NCBI GenBank assembly: GCA_965218235.1 | Contig: OZ244596.1 | Span: 434,001-498,000, forward strand | Direction of reading: 5' to 3' | DNA from: CADCWK01 sp965218235 | GTDB lineage: Bacteria > Chloroflexota > Chloroflexia > Thermomicrobiales > UBA6265 | DNA: 64,000 nucleotides | Shown here: in pieces, positions 34,896 to 46,306 of the stretch | How positions within the stretch are numbered: position 1 is the first letter of the stretch | How the letters are laid out: each line of letters begins with the position of its first letter | The notes under the pieces: model-generated | The model's database searches: none | Told to the model about the DNA's origin: nothing | What the model saw: the letters and a program-made list of their open reading frames with translations, nothing else | Made by a program: the position numbers and the translations under genes

Positions 34896-36284
34896 CTACC
34901 CCTCACCCAGCGCGGCATCCAGAGCAACGCCGAGGGTCGAAGCGCGGACGACCTCGATGCCATCTTCTCGCCTTGTACTGTTCTCCGAACCAAAGGCGAT
35001 CACGCGGCTGAAGCCAAGCCGCCGGGCCTCATTGATCCGGCGATCGAACTGGCTGACAGAGCGAAGTTCGCCCGAAAGGCCGATCTCACCGACGACGGCG
35101 GTGCCGGCCTCGACCGCGATGTCGCGGTAGCTGGAGGCGACGGCCAGCGCCACGGCCAGGTCAGCGGCTGGCTCGGAGACACGCAGCCCACCGACGACGT
35201 TGGCGTAGATGTCCTGCCCACCGAGGGCGATGCCGACGCGCTTCTGCAGTACGGCGACCAGCAACTGGAGCCGGTTCGTGTCGAGGCCGTTGGCGCTCCG
35301 TCGCGGCAGCCCAAAGGCGGTCGCCGTCGTCAGCGCCTGCATCTCGACCAGGATGGGTCGGGTCCCCTCGATCGTGATCGCGACGGCCGAACCCGTGGCC
35401 TGCGCGGCCCTCCCTTCGAGGAACGCCTCGGACGGGTTCGTCACCTCGCGCATCCCCACATCGGCCATCTCGAAGACGCCGACCTCGTCGGTCGATCCGA
35501 AGCGGTTCTTGACGCCCCGCAGGATGCGGTACTGCTGGTGGCGCTCCCCTTCGAGGTAGAGGACCGCGTCGACCATGTGCTCAAGCACCCGTGGGCCGGC
35601 GATCGTGCCCTCCTTGGTAACGTGGCCAATGATCAGGACCGGGATACCGCGCGGCTTGGCCCACTGCATCAGCCGGGCGGTGCACTCCCGAACCTGGCTG
35701 ACGCTCCCGGCCGCCGAGGTCATGTCGTCGAGGTAGACCGTCTGGATGGAGTCGATGATGAGCAGGCCGGGGTCGCGCTCCTCGGCCTCGCGCAGGACGC
35801 GGTCGAGGTCCGTCTCGGACAGCACCCAGAGGTCGGGATGCGAGACGCCGAGCCGGTCGGCCCGGAGCCTGATCTGCTGGATCGACTCCTCGGCGGAGAC
35901 ATACAGGACCGGGCCGGCCTCCGCCTCGGCCAGTGCCGCCGCGGTCTGGAGAACAAGGGTCGATTTGCCGATCCCCGGATCGCCGCCGACGAGGACGAGC
36001 GAGCCGGGAACCAACCCACCACCCAGCACCCGGTTGAGTTCCGAGATCGGCACGGGGATCCGGTCGAACGCCGCGGCCCCGATCGAGTCCAGCCGCTGAG
36101 CGTGCTGCTGCGGCCGACCGTTGCGAACCGTCGTCGCTCCGGATCCGGACGCGGCCCGGCGCTCCTCGACGGTCTCGACCATCGTGTGCCACGACTCGCA
36201 GCCAGGGCAGCGGCCGAGGTAGGCGGGACTGTTGTAGCCACACTGCTGGCAGACCCACTTGGTTGTCGTCTTCGTTCTGGCCAT
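34896..36284 (-). CDS. radA: DNA repair protein RadA
   Basis: 462 residues. An N-terminal zinc finger ('CQQCG', 'CPGC'), a RecA-like ATPase with Walker A 'GDPGIGKST' and 'LLIIDSIQT', the diagnostic 'KNRFGS' motif and a Lon-like C-terminal domain ('VVGGLRVSEPAADLAVALA', 'GEIGLSGELR') are all present. RadA is a helicase-like factor that promotes branch migration and D-loop processing in recombination. The ATG at 36284 is two codons below an in-frame GTG at 36290; neither has a strong Shine-Dalgarno. The promoter carries a LexA operator, so SOS control is likely. Confidence 0.95.
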   Translation of the reverse strand: MARTKTTTKWVCQQCGYNSPAYLGRCPGCESWHTMVETVEERRAASGSGATTVRNGRPQQHAQRLDSIGAAAFDRIPVPISELNRVLGGGLVPGSLVLVGGDPGIGKSTLVLQTAAALAEAEAGPVLYVSAEESIQQIRLRADRLGVSHPDLWVLSETDLDRVLREAEERDPGLLIIDSIQTVYLDDMTSAAGSVSQVRECTARLMQWAKPRGIPVLIIGHVTKEGTIAGPRVLEHMVDAVLYLEGERHQQYRILRGVKNRFGSTDEVGVFEMADVGMREVTNPSEAFLEGRAAQATGSAVAITIEGTRPILVEMQALTTATAFGLPRRSANGLDTNRLQLLVAVLQKRVGIALGGQDIYANVVGGLRVSEPAADLAVALAVASSYRDIAVEAGTAVVGEIGLSGELRSVSQFDRRINEARRLGFSRVIAFGSENSTRREDGIEVVRASTLGVALDAALGEG

Positions 36285-36341
36285 GTGCACTTTCAGGTTC
36301 GGTATCCAATGTCCGAAAGGTACCAGAACAGGCGACGCTGC

Positions 36342-36355
36342 CGAACGGATGTTCG
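36342..36355. promoter_or_regulatory. LexA (SOS) box on the radA promoter
   Basis: CGAACGGATGTTCG is a perfect 5-4-5 palindrome matching the Gram-positive type LexA consensus CGAAC-N4-GTTCG. It lies directly downstream of the minus-strand -10 TATACT, over the predicted transcription start. Confidence 0.75.
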
Positions 36356-36357
36356 CA

Positions 36358-36363
36358 AGTATA
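36358..36363 (-). promoter_or_regulatory. radA promoter -10
   Basis: TATACT on the minus strand, about 75 nt upstream of the radA start. No good -35 is visible, which is common for regulated promoters. Confidence 0.5.
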
Positions 36364-36626
36364 CCCGGTCAGCGTTGCGTCGGACTGCCCCTGCAGCGCA
36401 CAAAGCGACGGGCCGGCTCAGATGAACCGGTCCGTCACCATGTAGTAGCGTCAGGACGACCGACAACGGCCTTTAGCCGGATTGGACTGCGTTAGCCCGA
36501 TGGGTAGCTTGCTTCCCGCTCCGGGCACTTGCGAGCCGAACCCGCTCCAACGTGTGAGCGAGCAGGTGAGCCGGAGAGAGGATGAGGGCGAAGTCTGCTC
36601 GCCAGACAACTCCACTGAATACTGCG
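36364..36626. other. Gap between radA promoter and clpC 3' end
   Basis: No gene, RNA or strong hairpin is recognisable in this 263-bp stretch. Confidence 0.5.
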
Positions 36627-39131
<2,505 letters not shown>

Positions 39132-39461
39132 GCTTCCGGCTCTCCCGATATCCGGCCTGGGGTGTGCCCTACCTGATATCCGTATTTTCTGCCCATCGAA
39201 GGTCAGCACCCTGGCGAGGGACTCACACCGCTTCGCGGATGCGAGGCTGACGTGCTGCAGGACCAAGCGCTCTCGCGCAATACCGTACGAGCCGTTCCGC
39301 GGTCAGAAAGTGCAGGTACCAGCTCTCTGGACCTGCGTACGTCTCATTATCGCTGTTCTGTCCACGTCCGGGTAGGGCAGGTTGGGCAGCCCGGAACCTG
39401 CGCTTTCGGTCAGGTGCTGGGATTCGACCCAATCTTTGTCGATCGTGGTGAAACGAAACGC
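39132..39461. other. clpC upstream region
   Basis: This stretch must hold the clpC promoter but no hexamer pair stands out, and no CtsR-type direct repeat could be found by eye. No gene is supported in it. Confidence 0.4.
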
Positions 39462-39492
39462 CGCGAACCTGGGTGTTGATCCCAGGTCCGCG
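39462..39492 (-). terminator. Terminator downstream of rpsA
   Basis: In the leftward RNA a 12-bp stem with one G-U pair (39492-39481 with 39473-39462) closes a 7-nt loop and is followed by GCGTTTCGTTTC, giving one of the few T-rich tails in the window. Confidence 0.65.
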
Positions 39493-39525
39493 ACGCCCTA
39501 CAAAACGGTCCGGATACGACCGGCG

Positions 39526-41631
39526 CTAGCTCTGGGAACTCTCGCCGGACGTCTCATCATTGTTACCGGCCGACTCCTCAGAGGCATTCTCGGCAGGAGC
39601 TTCGGATGCATTCTGGGCAACGCTGTCGATTACTGTCTCGACCGCGTCCTCGGCGGGAACCGGTGCCGCGTCTTCAGCGGGAGCAGACGCCGCGTTCCCG
39701 GCCTCCTCCAACTGGGCTCCGGCCATGGCGAAGGCAAGCTCCATGGCGGACATGCCTTCGTCACCAGTCTCCACCGCGGCAACCTGTCGCTCCGGCCGGC
39801 GCTCACGCTGCGGACGGGCAGGCTGCGAGCGCTCGGTCGGCATCCGGAAGTTCTCGATGTTCCGGGCTGTGACGAGGTCCTCGGCCAGTGGCCGGTTCGG
39901 ATGCTCCGTGCTCGGAAGGACGCCGGTGATGTCCGACGACTGCGTCGATGTGCGGTCGCGATCGCGGTCCCGATCGCGGTTGCCGGAATCCAGATCCTCG
40001 AGCGAGGCGCCGGACCCGTTACGGCTGGGCTGATACTCGATCCCCTCGGCCTCGAGCGACTGCCGGATCTCCTCGATGATGCGCTCACGCAGCTCGATGG
40101 CATCCGGGCCGAAGACCTCGATCAGCTCGGGCTCCGGGGTATCCAGCGCGCGACGCAGGCTGAGGCCCATGCGGCGGCGCTGCGGGTCGATCCGGATGAT
40201 CCGGAGCAGGAGCTCCTGACCTTCCTTGACGGCCTGCTTCGGATGCGTAATCCGCTCGTCGGCGAGTTCGCTGACGTGGACCAGACCCTCGATACCGTCC
40301 TCGATCCGGGCGAAGGCACCGAAATTGGCGAGCTGGGTGACGTTGCCCCTGACGAGCTGGCCGACCTCGTACTTGGAGGCGACCTGGCTCCAGGGCTCGG
40401 CCTGGGTCCGCTTGATCGAGAGGGCGATCTTCTTGTCCTGGGCGTTGATCCCGAGGACGAAGACATCGACTTCCTGCCCGATCCGCAGCAACTCGCTCGG
40501 ATGGCGGACGCGGCTCCAGGACAGCTCGGAGAGGTGGACGAGGCCGTCCGCTCCACCGATGTCGACGAAGGCACCGAAGTCGCAGATCGAGGAGACACGG
40601 CCCTTGCGGATCTCGCCTTCCTTCAGCTCAGCGATCAGCCGCTCCTTCATCACGTCACGCCGCTCCTGGATGGCCTGGCGCTCCGAGAGGATGAGACGGT
40701 TGCGGTGGCGGTTGATCTCGATGATCTTCAGCGGCAGCTTGTTCCCGATCAGGCGGGCCATGTCGGCCTGCTTGCTCGCGTCGTCGCCGCCGCGGATCTC
40801 CGTGACCTGGCTGGCCGGGACGAAGCCCCGGACGCCGTCGAGGTTCACGAGGAGGCCACCCTTGTTGTAATTCGTGACCTCGGCCTCGATGACATCGTTG
40901 GCGTCGTGGATCTCCTGGAGTCGACGCCAGCTCTTCTCCTGGCGCGCCCGGTTGATCGAGACGATCGGGTGCCCCTCGGGGTTCTCCGGCTGCACCACGA
41001 AGACGAGGATCGTGTCGCCGATGGCGAGCGCCGACTTCTCCCCCGGGGTCAGGTCGGAGTACTCCTTGGCCGGGATGATGCCCTCGGCCTTGGAGCCGAT
41101 GTCGACCAAGAGCTCGTCCCGATCGACATGCATGATGATCCCATCCATGACGTCCCCATACTTGAGGGTCTTGTAGTCATGCTCGGGGTTGGAGAGGAAC
41201 GCCTCCATCATGGAGGCAACATCGCCAAGCTCATCGCCGCTGAAGTCGATCGCCGGGGCCACCGGCGAGGCTTCCGCGGCGGATTCGACCGGAGCGGCTT
41301 CGGCGGCCGGCTCAAAGCCGGCTGAAGCCGTATCGGTGTCCTCCGGTGCGACCTCCGTGCCGGGCTGGGTCACTTCGCCCTGCTCGGGCTCCGTAGTGCC
41401 GGCCGCATCGGCCACCGCCGCGGACGCCGCGACGGGTGTCTCTTCAGCCGGAATGTCACTGGCCACACCGTTGCCGTTCGGCGACGGTGCGACCTCAGCG
41501 ACGGCTACAGCAGCCCCCGGCTCCGGGCTGGTGGCGATACCAGCTTCGGGCGAAGACTCCGGGGCGACCGTCGCGGGTGTTGCCGATCCCGCGGGATCAA
41601 CCTGCTGCTCGCGAATATCCAAGGCGGTCAT
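39526..41631 (-). CDS. rpsA: 30S ribosomal protein S1 with extended termini
   Basis: 701 residues. Four S1 (OB-fold) domains span about 155-500: 'LKYGDVMDGIIMHVDRDELLVDIG', 'VIEAEVTNYNKGGLLVNLDGVRGFVPASQ', 'IRKGRVSSICDFGAFVDIGGADGLVHLSELSW' and 'QLVRGNVTQLANFGAFARIEDGIEGLVHVSELAD'. S1 binds mRNA on the 30S subunit and helps initiation. A 125-residue Ala/Glu/Pro-rich N-terminal extension and a 170-residue acidic C-terminal tail with an 'RDRDRDRDR' run flank the core and are probably disordered. The ATG at 41631 lies behind AGGAAGG. Confidence 0.92.
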   Translation of the reverse strand: MTALDIREQQVDPAGSATPATVAPESSPEAGIATSPEPGAAVAVAEVAPSPNGNGVASDIPAEETPVAASAAVADAAGTTEPEQGEVTQPGTEVAPEDTDTASAGFEPAAEAAPVESAAEASPVAPAIDFSGDELGDVASMMEAFLSNPEHDYKTLKYGDVMDGIIMHVDRDELLVDIGSKAEGIIPAKEYSDLTPGEKSALAIGDTILVFVVQPENPEGHPIVSINRARQEKSWRRLQEIHDANDVIEAEVTNYNKGGLLVNLDGVRGFVPASQVTEIRGGDDASKQADMARLIGNKLPLKIIEINRHRNRLILSERQAIQERRDVMKERLIAELKEGEIRKGRVSSICDFGAFVDIGGADGLVHLSELSWSRVRHPSELLRIGQEVDVFVLGINAQDKKIALSIKRTQAEPWSQVASKYEVGQLVRGNVTQLANFGAFARIEDGIEGLVHVSELADERITHPKQAVKEGQELLLRIIRIDPQRRRMGLSLRRALDTPEPELIEVFGPDAIELRERIIEEIRQSLEAEGIEYQPSRNGSGASLEDLDSGNRDRDRDRDRTSTQSSDITGVLPSTEHPNRPLAEDLVTARNIENFRMPTERSQPARPQRERRPERQVAAVETGDEGMSAMELAFAMAGAQLEEAGNAASAPAEDAAPVPAEDAVETVIDSVAQNASEAPAENASEESAGNNDETSGESSQS

Positions 41632-41734
41632 TCACCTTCCTCAAGAACCATTGGTCAGTGCCAGAAACCCCGCTGACATCAAACCCCGTGCTCGTGGCAG
41701 GGGGCGACTCGTCTGTTGGGGAATTGCGCTTGAC

Positions 41735-41764
41735 AGTATACCGATTTCCGACCAATTCACGCAA
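41735..41764 (-). promoter_or_regulatory. Promoter of rpsA
   Basis: On the minus strand TTGCGT (41764-41759) and TATACT (41740-41735) are separated by 18 nt, leaving a leader of roughly 95 nt before rpsA. Confidence 0.55.
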
Positions 41765-41810
41765 GGTTGACCCCTGACGCCAAGGAACCGAACATCATTG
41801 TCACCCTGGA

Positions 41811-42341
41811 TCAGGCGACCGTTTCCGGCTCCGGCGAACGCTTCGGGGTCGGCTCCGGGATCAACCGCTTGCGAAACCGCGTGCTGAGGGGGACGAAGCC
41901 CTGGTGCCGGTAGAGTCTCGCGGCGGGCTCGTTGAACGTCCAGGCGCTGACCCAGAGTTCGGCATAGCCCGCCTTGGTCGCCCACTCCTCGGCCGCCCGC
42001 ATCAGACGCTTGCCGACTCCGAGCCCGCGATATTCCTCCAGGACGGAAAGATCCTCGACCTCCGGCACCTGCGGGAACATGAAGTACTGGCCAAGATCGA
42101 TGACCTTGATGTGGGCGAACCCGACGACTGGTCCAGCCTCGTCGTCGTCCATGCCGACGGCGACCAGGACGATGTCGTTCGCGATCTGCTCCTCGATATC
42201 GGACACGGCTCGCGGTGCCTGATCGTGCATCGGGACGACGTCCGGTTCGGCCTCGCCATGGACGTCGTCGAGTTGTCTGTACAACTCGCGAAGGGCCGGA
42301 AGATCACCGACGACGGCCCGCCGGATCGCCACGCTGACCAT
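41811..42341 (-). CDS. GNAT N-acetyltransferase (paralogue 1)
   Basis: 176 residues of the GNAT fold: 'IRRAVVGDLPALRELYRQLDD', acetyl-CoA loop 'EEYRGLGVGKRLM' (Q/RxxGxG/A), 'GYAELWVSAWTFNEPAARLYRHQGF'. Substrate unknown. It shares about half of its residues with the next gene upstream (42402-42902), including the ending 'STRFRKRL', so the two arose by tandem duplication. The ATG at 42341 follows GGAGGAG. It is the third gene of an operon headed by an aminotransferase. Confidence 0.88.
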   Translation of the reverse strand: MVSVAIRRAVVGDLPALRELYRQLDDVHGEAEPDVVPMHDQAPRAVSDIEEQIANDIVLVAVGMDDDEAGPVVGFAHIKVIDLGQYFMFPQVPEVEDLSVLEEYRGLGVGKRLMRAAEEWATKAGYAELWVSAWTFNEPAARLYRHQGFVPLSTRFRKRLIPEPTPKRSPEPETVA

Positions 42342-42401
42342 TGGAGCTCCTCCTTTCGGCCGGGCAGCCACCTGACACCACCGTGCGCATGGGACCGTGG
42401 G

Positions 42402-42902
42402 CTACCCGATGTCGACCAGCCGCTTGCGGAACCGCGTGTTGAGCGGCTCGAAGCCCTGCCGCTCGTAGAGCGTCGAGGCGGGCGTGTTGAACGACCAGGC
42501 CGCCACCCAGATCTCCGGGTAGCCGGCGCCCCGCGCCCACTCCTCGGCCGCCGACATCAGCATCCGGCCGACACCGTGGCCCCGGACCGCCTCGTTGACG
42601 GCGAGCTCATCGACCTCAGGCATCCGCTCGACTTTCCAGTAGCGGTTGAGCTGCCGGATGCGGACCTTGGCGAAACCAACTACCTGCCCGTCGCCCTCGC
42701 CCTCATCGGGGTACTGGACCGCGACGAACATCGGCGCCAGTGGATCACGGACGGTCTCCTCGATGTCCTCGGTCCGGCGCGGGAGTTCCTCCGGCGTCGG
42801 GATCAGCGTCGGCTCGGCGCCCGCGTGGACGAGATCGAGTTGGCCGTAGAGACTCGCCAGCGCCGGGACATCGCCCATCACCGCCGGCCGGATCGTGAAC
42901 AT
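42402..42902 (-). CDS. GNAT N-acetyltransferase (paralogue 2)
   Basis: 166 residues with 'IRPAVMGDVPALASLYGQLDL', 'NEAVRGHGVGRMLMSAAEEWA' and 'WVAAWSFNTPASTLYERQGF'. It aligns along its length with the gene at 41811-42341. The ATG at 42902 is 7 nt behind GAGGAG and 19 nt after the aminotransferase stop, indicating one transcript. Confidence 0.88.
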   Translation of the reverse strand: MFTIRPAVMGDVPALASLYGQLDLVHAGAEPTLIPTPEELPRRTEDIEETVRDPLAPMFVAVQYPDEGEGDGQVVGFAKVRIRQLNRYWKVERMPEVDELAVNEAVRGHGVGRMLMSAAEEWARGAGYPEIWVAAWSFNTPASTLYERQGFEPLNTRFRKRLVDIG

Positions 42903-42921
42903 GGACGGCTCCTCTCCGGGT

Positions 42922-44088
42922 CTAGCCTCGCAACGTCTCCCCGATCGCATCGAAGGCCCGCAGCATCTCCGTCTCGTGAACCCAGCCGAGATGGCCGACC
43001 CGGTTCACGGACTCCTTGACTGGCCCCTGGCCGGTGGCGATCTCGATCCCGGACTGGTCACGGATCGCGTCGCGCAGGCTGCTGGCCGTGAAGCCCGCCG
43101 GCGTGCGGAATGTCGTCACGCTGTCCGACGCGTAGGCCGGGTCGGCGAAGAGCTCGACGCCGAGGGCGGTGAGCCGCTCCCGGGTCAGCGCACCGAGCCG
43201 GGCGTGTCGCGCCCAGGCCGCGTCAAGCCCCTCCGCGGCAACTAATTCGAGTGCCGTGCGGAAGGCGTAGATCAGTGTCAGCGGCATGGTCGTGGCGGTC
43301 GAGCCATCCCGGGCCGCGTCCCGCGAGGTGGCCAGGTCGAAGAAGTACCGAGCGAAGCCCCGGCCCTCCAGTGCCTCGCCACGGGCCAGCGCCTTCGGCG
43401 AGAACGCCATGATCGTCAGACCCGGCGGGCACATCCACGCCTTCTGGGAGCCCGACAGCACGACGTCGACATCCCAGGCATCCATCTCCAGCGGGATCGC
43501 TCCAACCCCGCTGACGCTGTCGAGGAAGACCATCGCGCCAGCGTCATGGGCGATTCGGGTGAGTTCCGGGACCGGATTGGTCACGCCGGTCGAGGTCTCG
43601 TTGTGGGTCAGGAAGACGGCCTTGACCTCCGGGTAGGCGACCAGCGCCGTGCGCAGGTCCTCCTCGGTCACCCCCTGTCCCCAGGGGATGTCCACGCGGC
43701 GGACGTCGAGCCCCAGCGCGATGCCGGCTTTGGCGAACCGGTCGCCGAAGTCGCCGTTGACCATCGCCAGGACCGGGTCGCCCGGCTCCAGCAGGTTGAC
43801 GATCGGGATCTCCCAGCCGGCCGAGCCGGTGCCGGCCCAGATCAGGACCTCACCGTCCGTGCGGTGCATCTCCCGCGCCAGCCGCAGGGTCTCCAGGTAG
43901 AACGCCGACATCTGCGGCGATCGCCCCTGGACCATCGGCGTCCGCATCGCCTCGACGACGGATGGCGGCAGCGGTGTCGGGCCCGGGATCCGCAGATCGG
44001 TCGGGTGCGACAGATCAGGAAGGAACGAGAGGTCGATCACCCCGGCCTCGGCATCAGCCAGGGCCGGTCGCTGCATTCCTATGGCCAT
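42922..44088 (-). CDS. PLP-dependent aminotransferase (alanine/serine--glyoxylate type)
   Basis: 388 residues of the class V fold. 'IPGPTPLPPSVVEAM' at the start, 'THNETSTGVTNP', 'VFLDSVSGVGAIPLEMD' and 'VVLSGSQKAWMCPPGL' with the PLP lysine are characteristic of alanine-glyoxylate / serine-glyoxylate / serine-pyruvate aminotransferases and related phosphonate enzymes. The donor and acceptor cannot be fixed. The ATG at 44088 is behind AGAGGTGG. Two GNAT genes follow in the same operon, which hints that the amine or amino acid product is acetylated; this is inference. Confidence 0.87.
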   Translation of the reverse strand: MAIGMQRPALADAEAGVIDLSFLPDLSHPTDLRIPGPTPLPPSVVEAMRTPMVQGRSPQMSAFYLETLRLAREMHRTDGEVLIWAGTGSAGWEIPIVNLLEPGDPVLAMVNGDFGDRFAKAGIALGLDVRRVDIPWGQGVTEEDLRTALVAYPEVKAVFLTHNETSTGVTNPVPELTRIAHDAGAMVFLDSVSGVGAIPLEMDAWDVDVVLSGSQKAWMCPPGLTIMAFSPKALARGEALEGRGFARYFFDLATSRDAARDGSTATTMPLTLIYAFRTALELVAAEGLDAAWARHARLGALTRERLTALGVELFADPAYASDSVTTFRTPAGFTASSLRDAIRDQSGIEIATGQGPVKESVNRVGHLGWVHETEMLRAFDAIGETLRG

Positions 44089-44278
44089 ATTCCACCTCTT
44101 CCCTTGCCCCGGCCTGGTCCACGACTGGGACTGCCGGGTTGAAACCGACGGACATGGCCCGACAGGACGAGCGACGCCGCTATCTCGCGATACCAGAGTA
44201 TATCGGGCAGTCGCGCCGCGTGGTCGGGTATCCCGCACAGTATTGGAGGGCAACGGGACGATTCGCCTCGCCTTCCCA

Positions 44279-44884
44279 TTACTCCGGCGTGACGTTGACG
44301 AGATGGGCCGGATCCAGGAAGAGCACGAGCTCCGGCGTGATCTTCGCCTCGGTGACATGGATCAGTCCGACGCCGAAGTGCGGGTGCCAGCGCCGGTCGG
44401 TCGCCGAGCCGGGGTTGAACAGAATCGCCCGGCCCTGCCGCTCGATGACCGGCTCGTGGCTATGGCCGTAGATGACGCAGTCGGCCCGGTCGGCAAACGT
44501 TCGGGCATTGGTTCGGGCCGATTGGCCCTTCGGGAGGTGTCCGTGGATGGCGACGAACCGGTGCGGTCCGACATCGAACCATGCTTCGTCGGGCAGCAGA
44601 TCGGCCAGCTCGTACTCGTCGTTGTTCCCGACCACCGCGATCAGCGGCCCGATCCCGGCCAGCTCATCGAGGACGTCGCCGGTGTTGGCATCGCCGCAGT
44701 GGACGATGAGCCCGCAGTCGAACCGGTGAAAGAGATCGAGGACCTCTCGCGGAACGCGGCGGCTGCCGCGGGCGTAGACGTGGGTGTCGCTGATGACGCC
44801 GATCGTCAGCGGAGCGACGAAGCGACGCTGCTCGGTCGGCCAGACCGGGCCGTCCGGATGGGTCGACTGGACCTCGTTGGCCAT
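44279..44884 (-). CDS. YfcE/MJ0936-type metallophosphoesterase
   Basis: 201 residues with the calcineurin-like metal sites 'IGVISDTHVYARG' (DxH), 'IVHCGDANTG' (GD), 'VVGNNDEY' (GNND), 'IHGHLP' and 'VIYGHSHEP' (GHxH). Small enzymes of this class hydrolyse phosphodiesters or phosphoproteins; the natural substrate is uncertain. The ATG overlaps the stop of the upstream membrane protein gene by one base (TGATG), so translation is coupled. Confidence 0.9.
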   Translation of the reverse strand: MANEVQSTHPDGPVWPTEQRRFVAPLTIGVISDTHVYARGSRRVPREVLDLFHRFDCGLIVHCGDANTGDVLDELAGIGPLIAVVGNNDEYELADLLPDEAWFDVGPHRFVAIHGHLPKGQSARTNARTFADRADCVIYGHSHEPVIERQGRAILFNPGSATDRRWHPHFGVGLIHVTEAKITPELVLFLDPAHLVNVTPE

Positions 44885-45240
44885 CAGCGCTCGTCCAGGA
44901 TGCTGAAGATGACGCCACTGAGGATGCCGGTGATGACCGCGCCGACCAGGGCCCCGAGGATGCTGACCGTGATTCCGGGGACCAGCCAGGCGGCCACCCC
45001 GAACAGGGCGGCGTTGACCACGAGCGAGAACAGGCCAAACGTCAGGCAGCTCAGCGGCAGAGCCAGCAACTGGATCACCGGCCGGATGTAGGCGTTGATC
45101 GCCCCGAGGACGAGCGCGAAGATCAGCACCGATGCCCGGTCCTCGTAGCCGATCAGCCGCTCCTGCGAGATGAACCCGGCGATCAGGACCGCCAGGAGCC
45201 CGGCGACGAGATAGGCGATCAGCCGATTGATGTGACGCAT
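44884..45240 (-). CDS. Phage-holin-like four-helix membrane protein
   Basis: 118 residues with four hydrophobic segments (about 5-23, 34-52, 57-84 and 90-113). 'ALVLGAINAYIRPVIQLLALPL' is typical of the phage holin family 4 superfamily IV (Mycobacterial 4 TMS) proteins, which are widespread chromosomal genes; a holin role is not implied. Its stop overlaps the start of the phosphoesterase gene. Confidence 0.85.
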   Translation of the reverse strand: MRHINRLIAYLVAGLLAVLIAGFISQERLIGYEDRASVLIFALVLGAINAYIRPVIQLLALPLSCLTFGLFSLVVNAALFGVAAWLVPGITVSILGALVGAVITGILSGVIFSILDER

Positions 45241-45330
45241 TCCCTCTCCGACTCATTCATTCGACAGGCGGCACACGGCGCTCCGGCATTGTGCCATCCT
45301 GCTTCGCCTGACCGACGCAACCGGCGGCCG

Positions 45331-46149
45331 TCAGGCTTCCGGCGCCGCGGTGATGATTCCGAACGCTCCGAAGTCGTGCCGCAACCCGCCGGCCTCCTCG
45401 CCGTCGGCGGGCCGCCCGGCGATCACCTCCTCCATCGCGTCAGTCATCCGGAGGATCAGCTCCGGCGCGAAGGGAACCGTTCCATGGGACGAGTAGACGA
45501 CTCTCAGCTCCGGCACCAGAACGCTGAGGCGTCGCAATGTCGCCAGGTAGACCGTGAGGTCGCTGTCGGCCATCTGGGCGTAGAGACCAGCGGCGTAGAC
45601 CGCGTCAGTGCCGAACAGGATGCCGTTCGCCCGATCCAGCAGGACGATCAGCTCCGAGGCGTGACCCGGCGCGGCCATCACCCCCAGCGTACGACCTCCA
45701 AGGTCGATGACATCTCCATCCGCAACCGTCTCAACGTCGGACAGCGGCGGGATGGCGGCGTGGGCGGGGTCGGTCCCCTCGGGCAGCGGGCCGCTCAACT
45801 GTGACGGGTCGAGCGCCCGCCGCATCCGCTCGTCGTCCCAGCCGGCCCGGAGCGCGGCCTGGGCTCCGACCGGCGCCCGGACATCGGCGAACCAGCGGTT
45901 GCCGCCGACGTGGTCCCAGTGAGCGTGGCTGGCCACGACCGTGACAGGCAGCCGGGTTAACTCGTGAATCAGCCGACCCAGATTACCGACCCCGATTCCG
46001 GTGTCGATCAGCACGGCCCGCTCGGACCCCTCGATGAGGAAGCTCTTCGGGTCCTCGGCGTGGAGCGGCTCGCCGATCATCGTCACGCCAGGTTCGAGCC
46101 GGGTGACGGAGAACCAGCCGTCCCAGAGCGCGTGGTCATTCGTCGACAT
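45331..46149 (-). CDS. MBL-fold metallohydrolase
   Basis: 272 residues. The 'ASHAHWDHVGGN' motif (HxHxDH), 'AAPGHASELIVLLD' (third His), 'GILFGTDAVY' (Asp) and 'VYSSHGTVPF' complete the dinuclear zinc site. Members include glyoxalase II-like, lactonase-like and beta-lactamase-like enzymes; the substrate is unknown. The ATG at 46149 follows GGGAG by 10 nt; the longer reading runs into the promoter region. It is divergent from an HxlR regulator. Confidence 0.87.
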   Translation of the reverse strand: MSTNDHALWDGWFSVTRLEPGVTMIGEPLHAEDPKSFLIEGSERAVLIDTGIGVGNLGRLIHELTRLPVTVVASHAHWDHVGGNRWFADVRAPVGAQAALRAGWDDERMRRALDPSQLSGPLPEGTDPAHAAIPPLSDVETVADGDVIDLGGRTLGVMAAPGHASELIVLLDRANGILFGTDAVYAAGLYAQMADSDLTVYLATLRRLSVLVPELRVVYSSHGTVPFAPELILRMTDAMEEVIAGRPADGEEAGGLRHDFGAFGIITAAPEA

Positions 46150-46306
46150 GGATTCTGGACTCCCATGGTCAGTCAGCAACGTTCGGCAAACCATCTCCAA
46201 ATCGCGGAGACGGCCAATCGGTGCTATCATTTCTATAGTTACTTGCCTGGACAGCGTTTTTGGTCCATCGGAGTTCGATGGACCATTCGAAAAGGTGCCG
46301 CGAACG
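46150..46306. promoter_or_regulatory. Divergent control region of MBL and HxlR genes
   Basis: An A/T-rich patch at 46222-46245 contains TATCAT (46225-46230) and TATAGT (46234-46239), candidate -10 elements. It stands out from the GC-rich background and is the likely site where the HxlR protein acts. No perfect palindrome is present. Confidence 0.4.

Noticed and set aside
39405..39445. tRNA-like T-arm (GGGATTCGACCC)
   Set aside because: No acceptor stem, D-arm or anticodon arm can be fitted on either strand.
44884..45240. A prophage holin
   Set aside because: The family is widely chromosomal, and the gene is translationally coupled to a phosphoesterase with no phage genes around.
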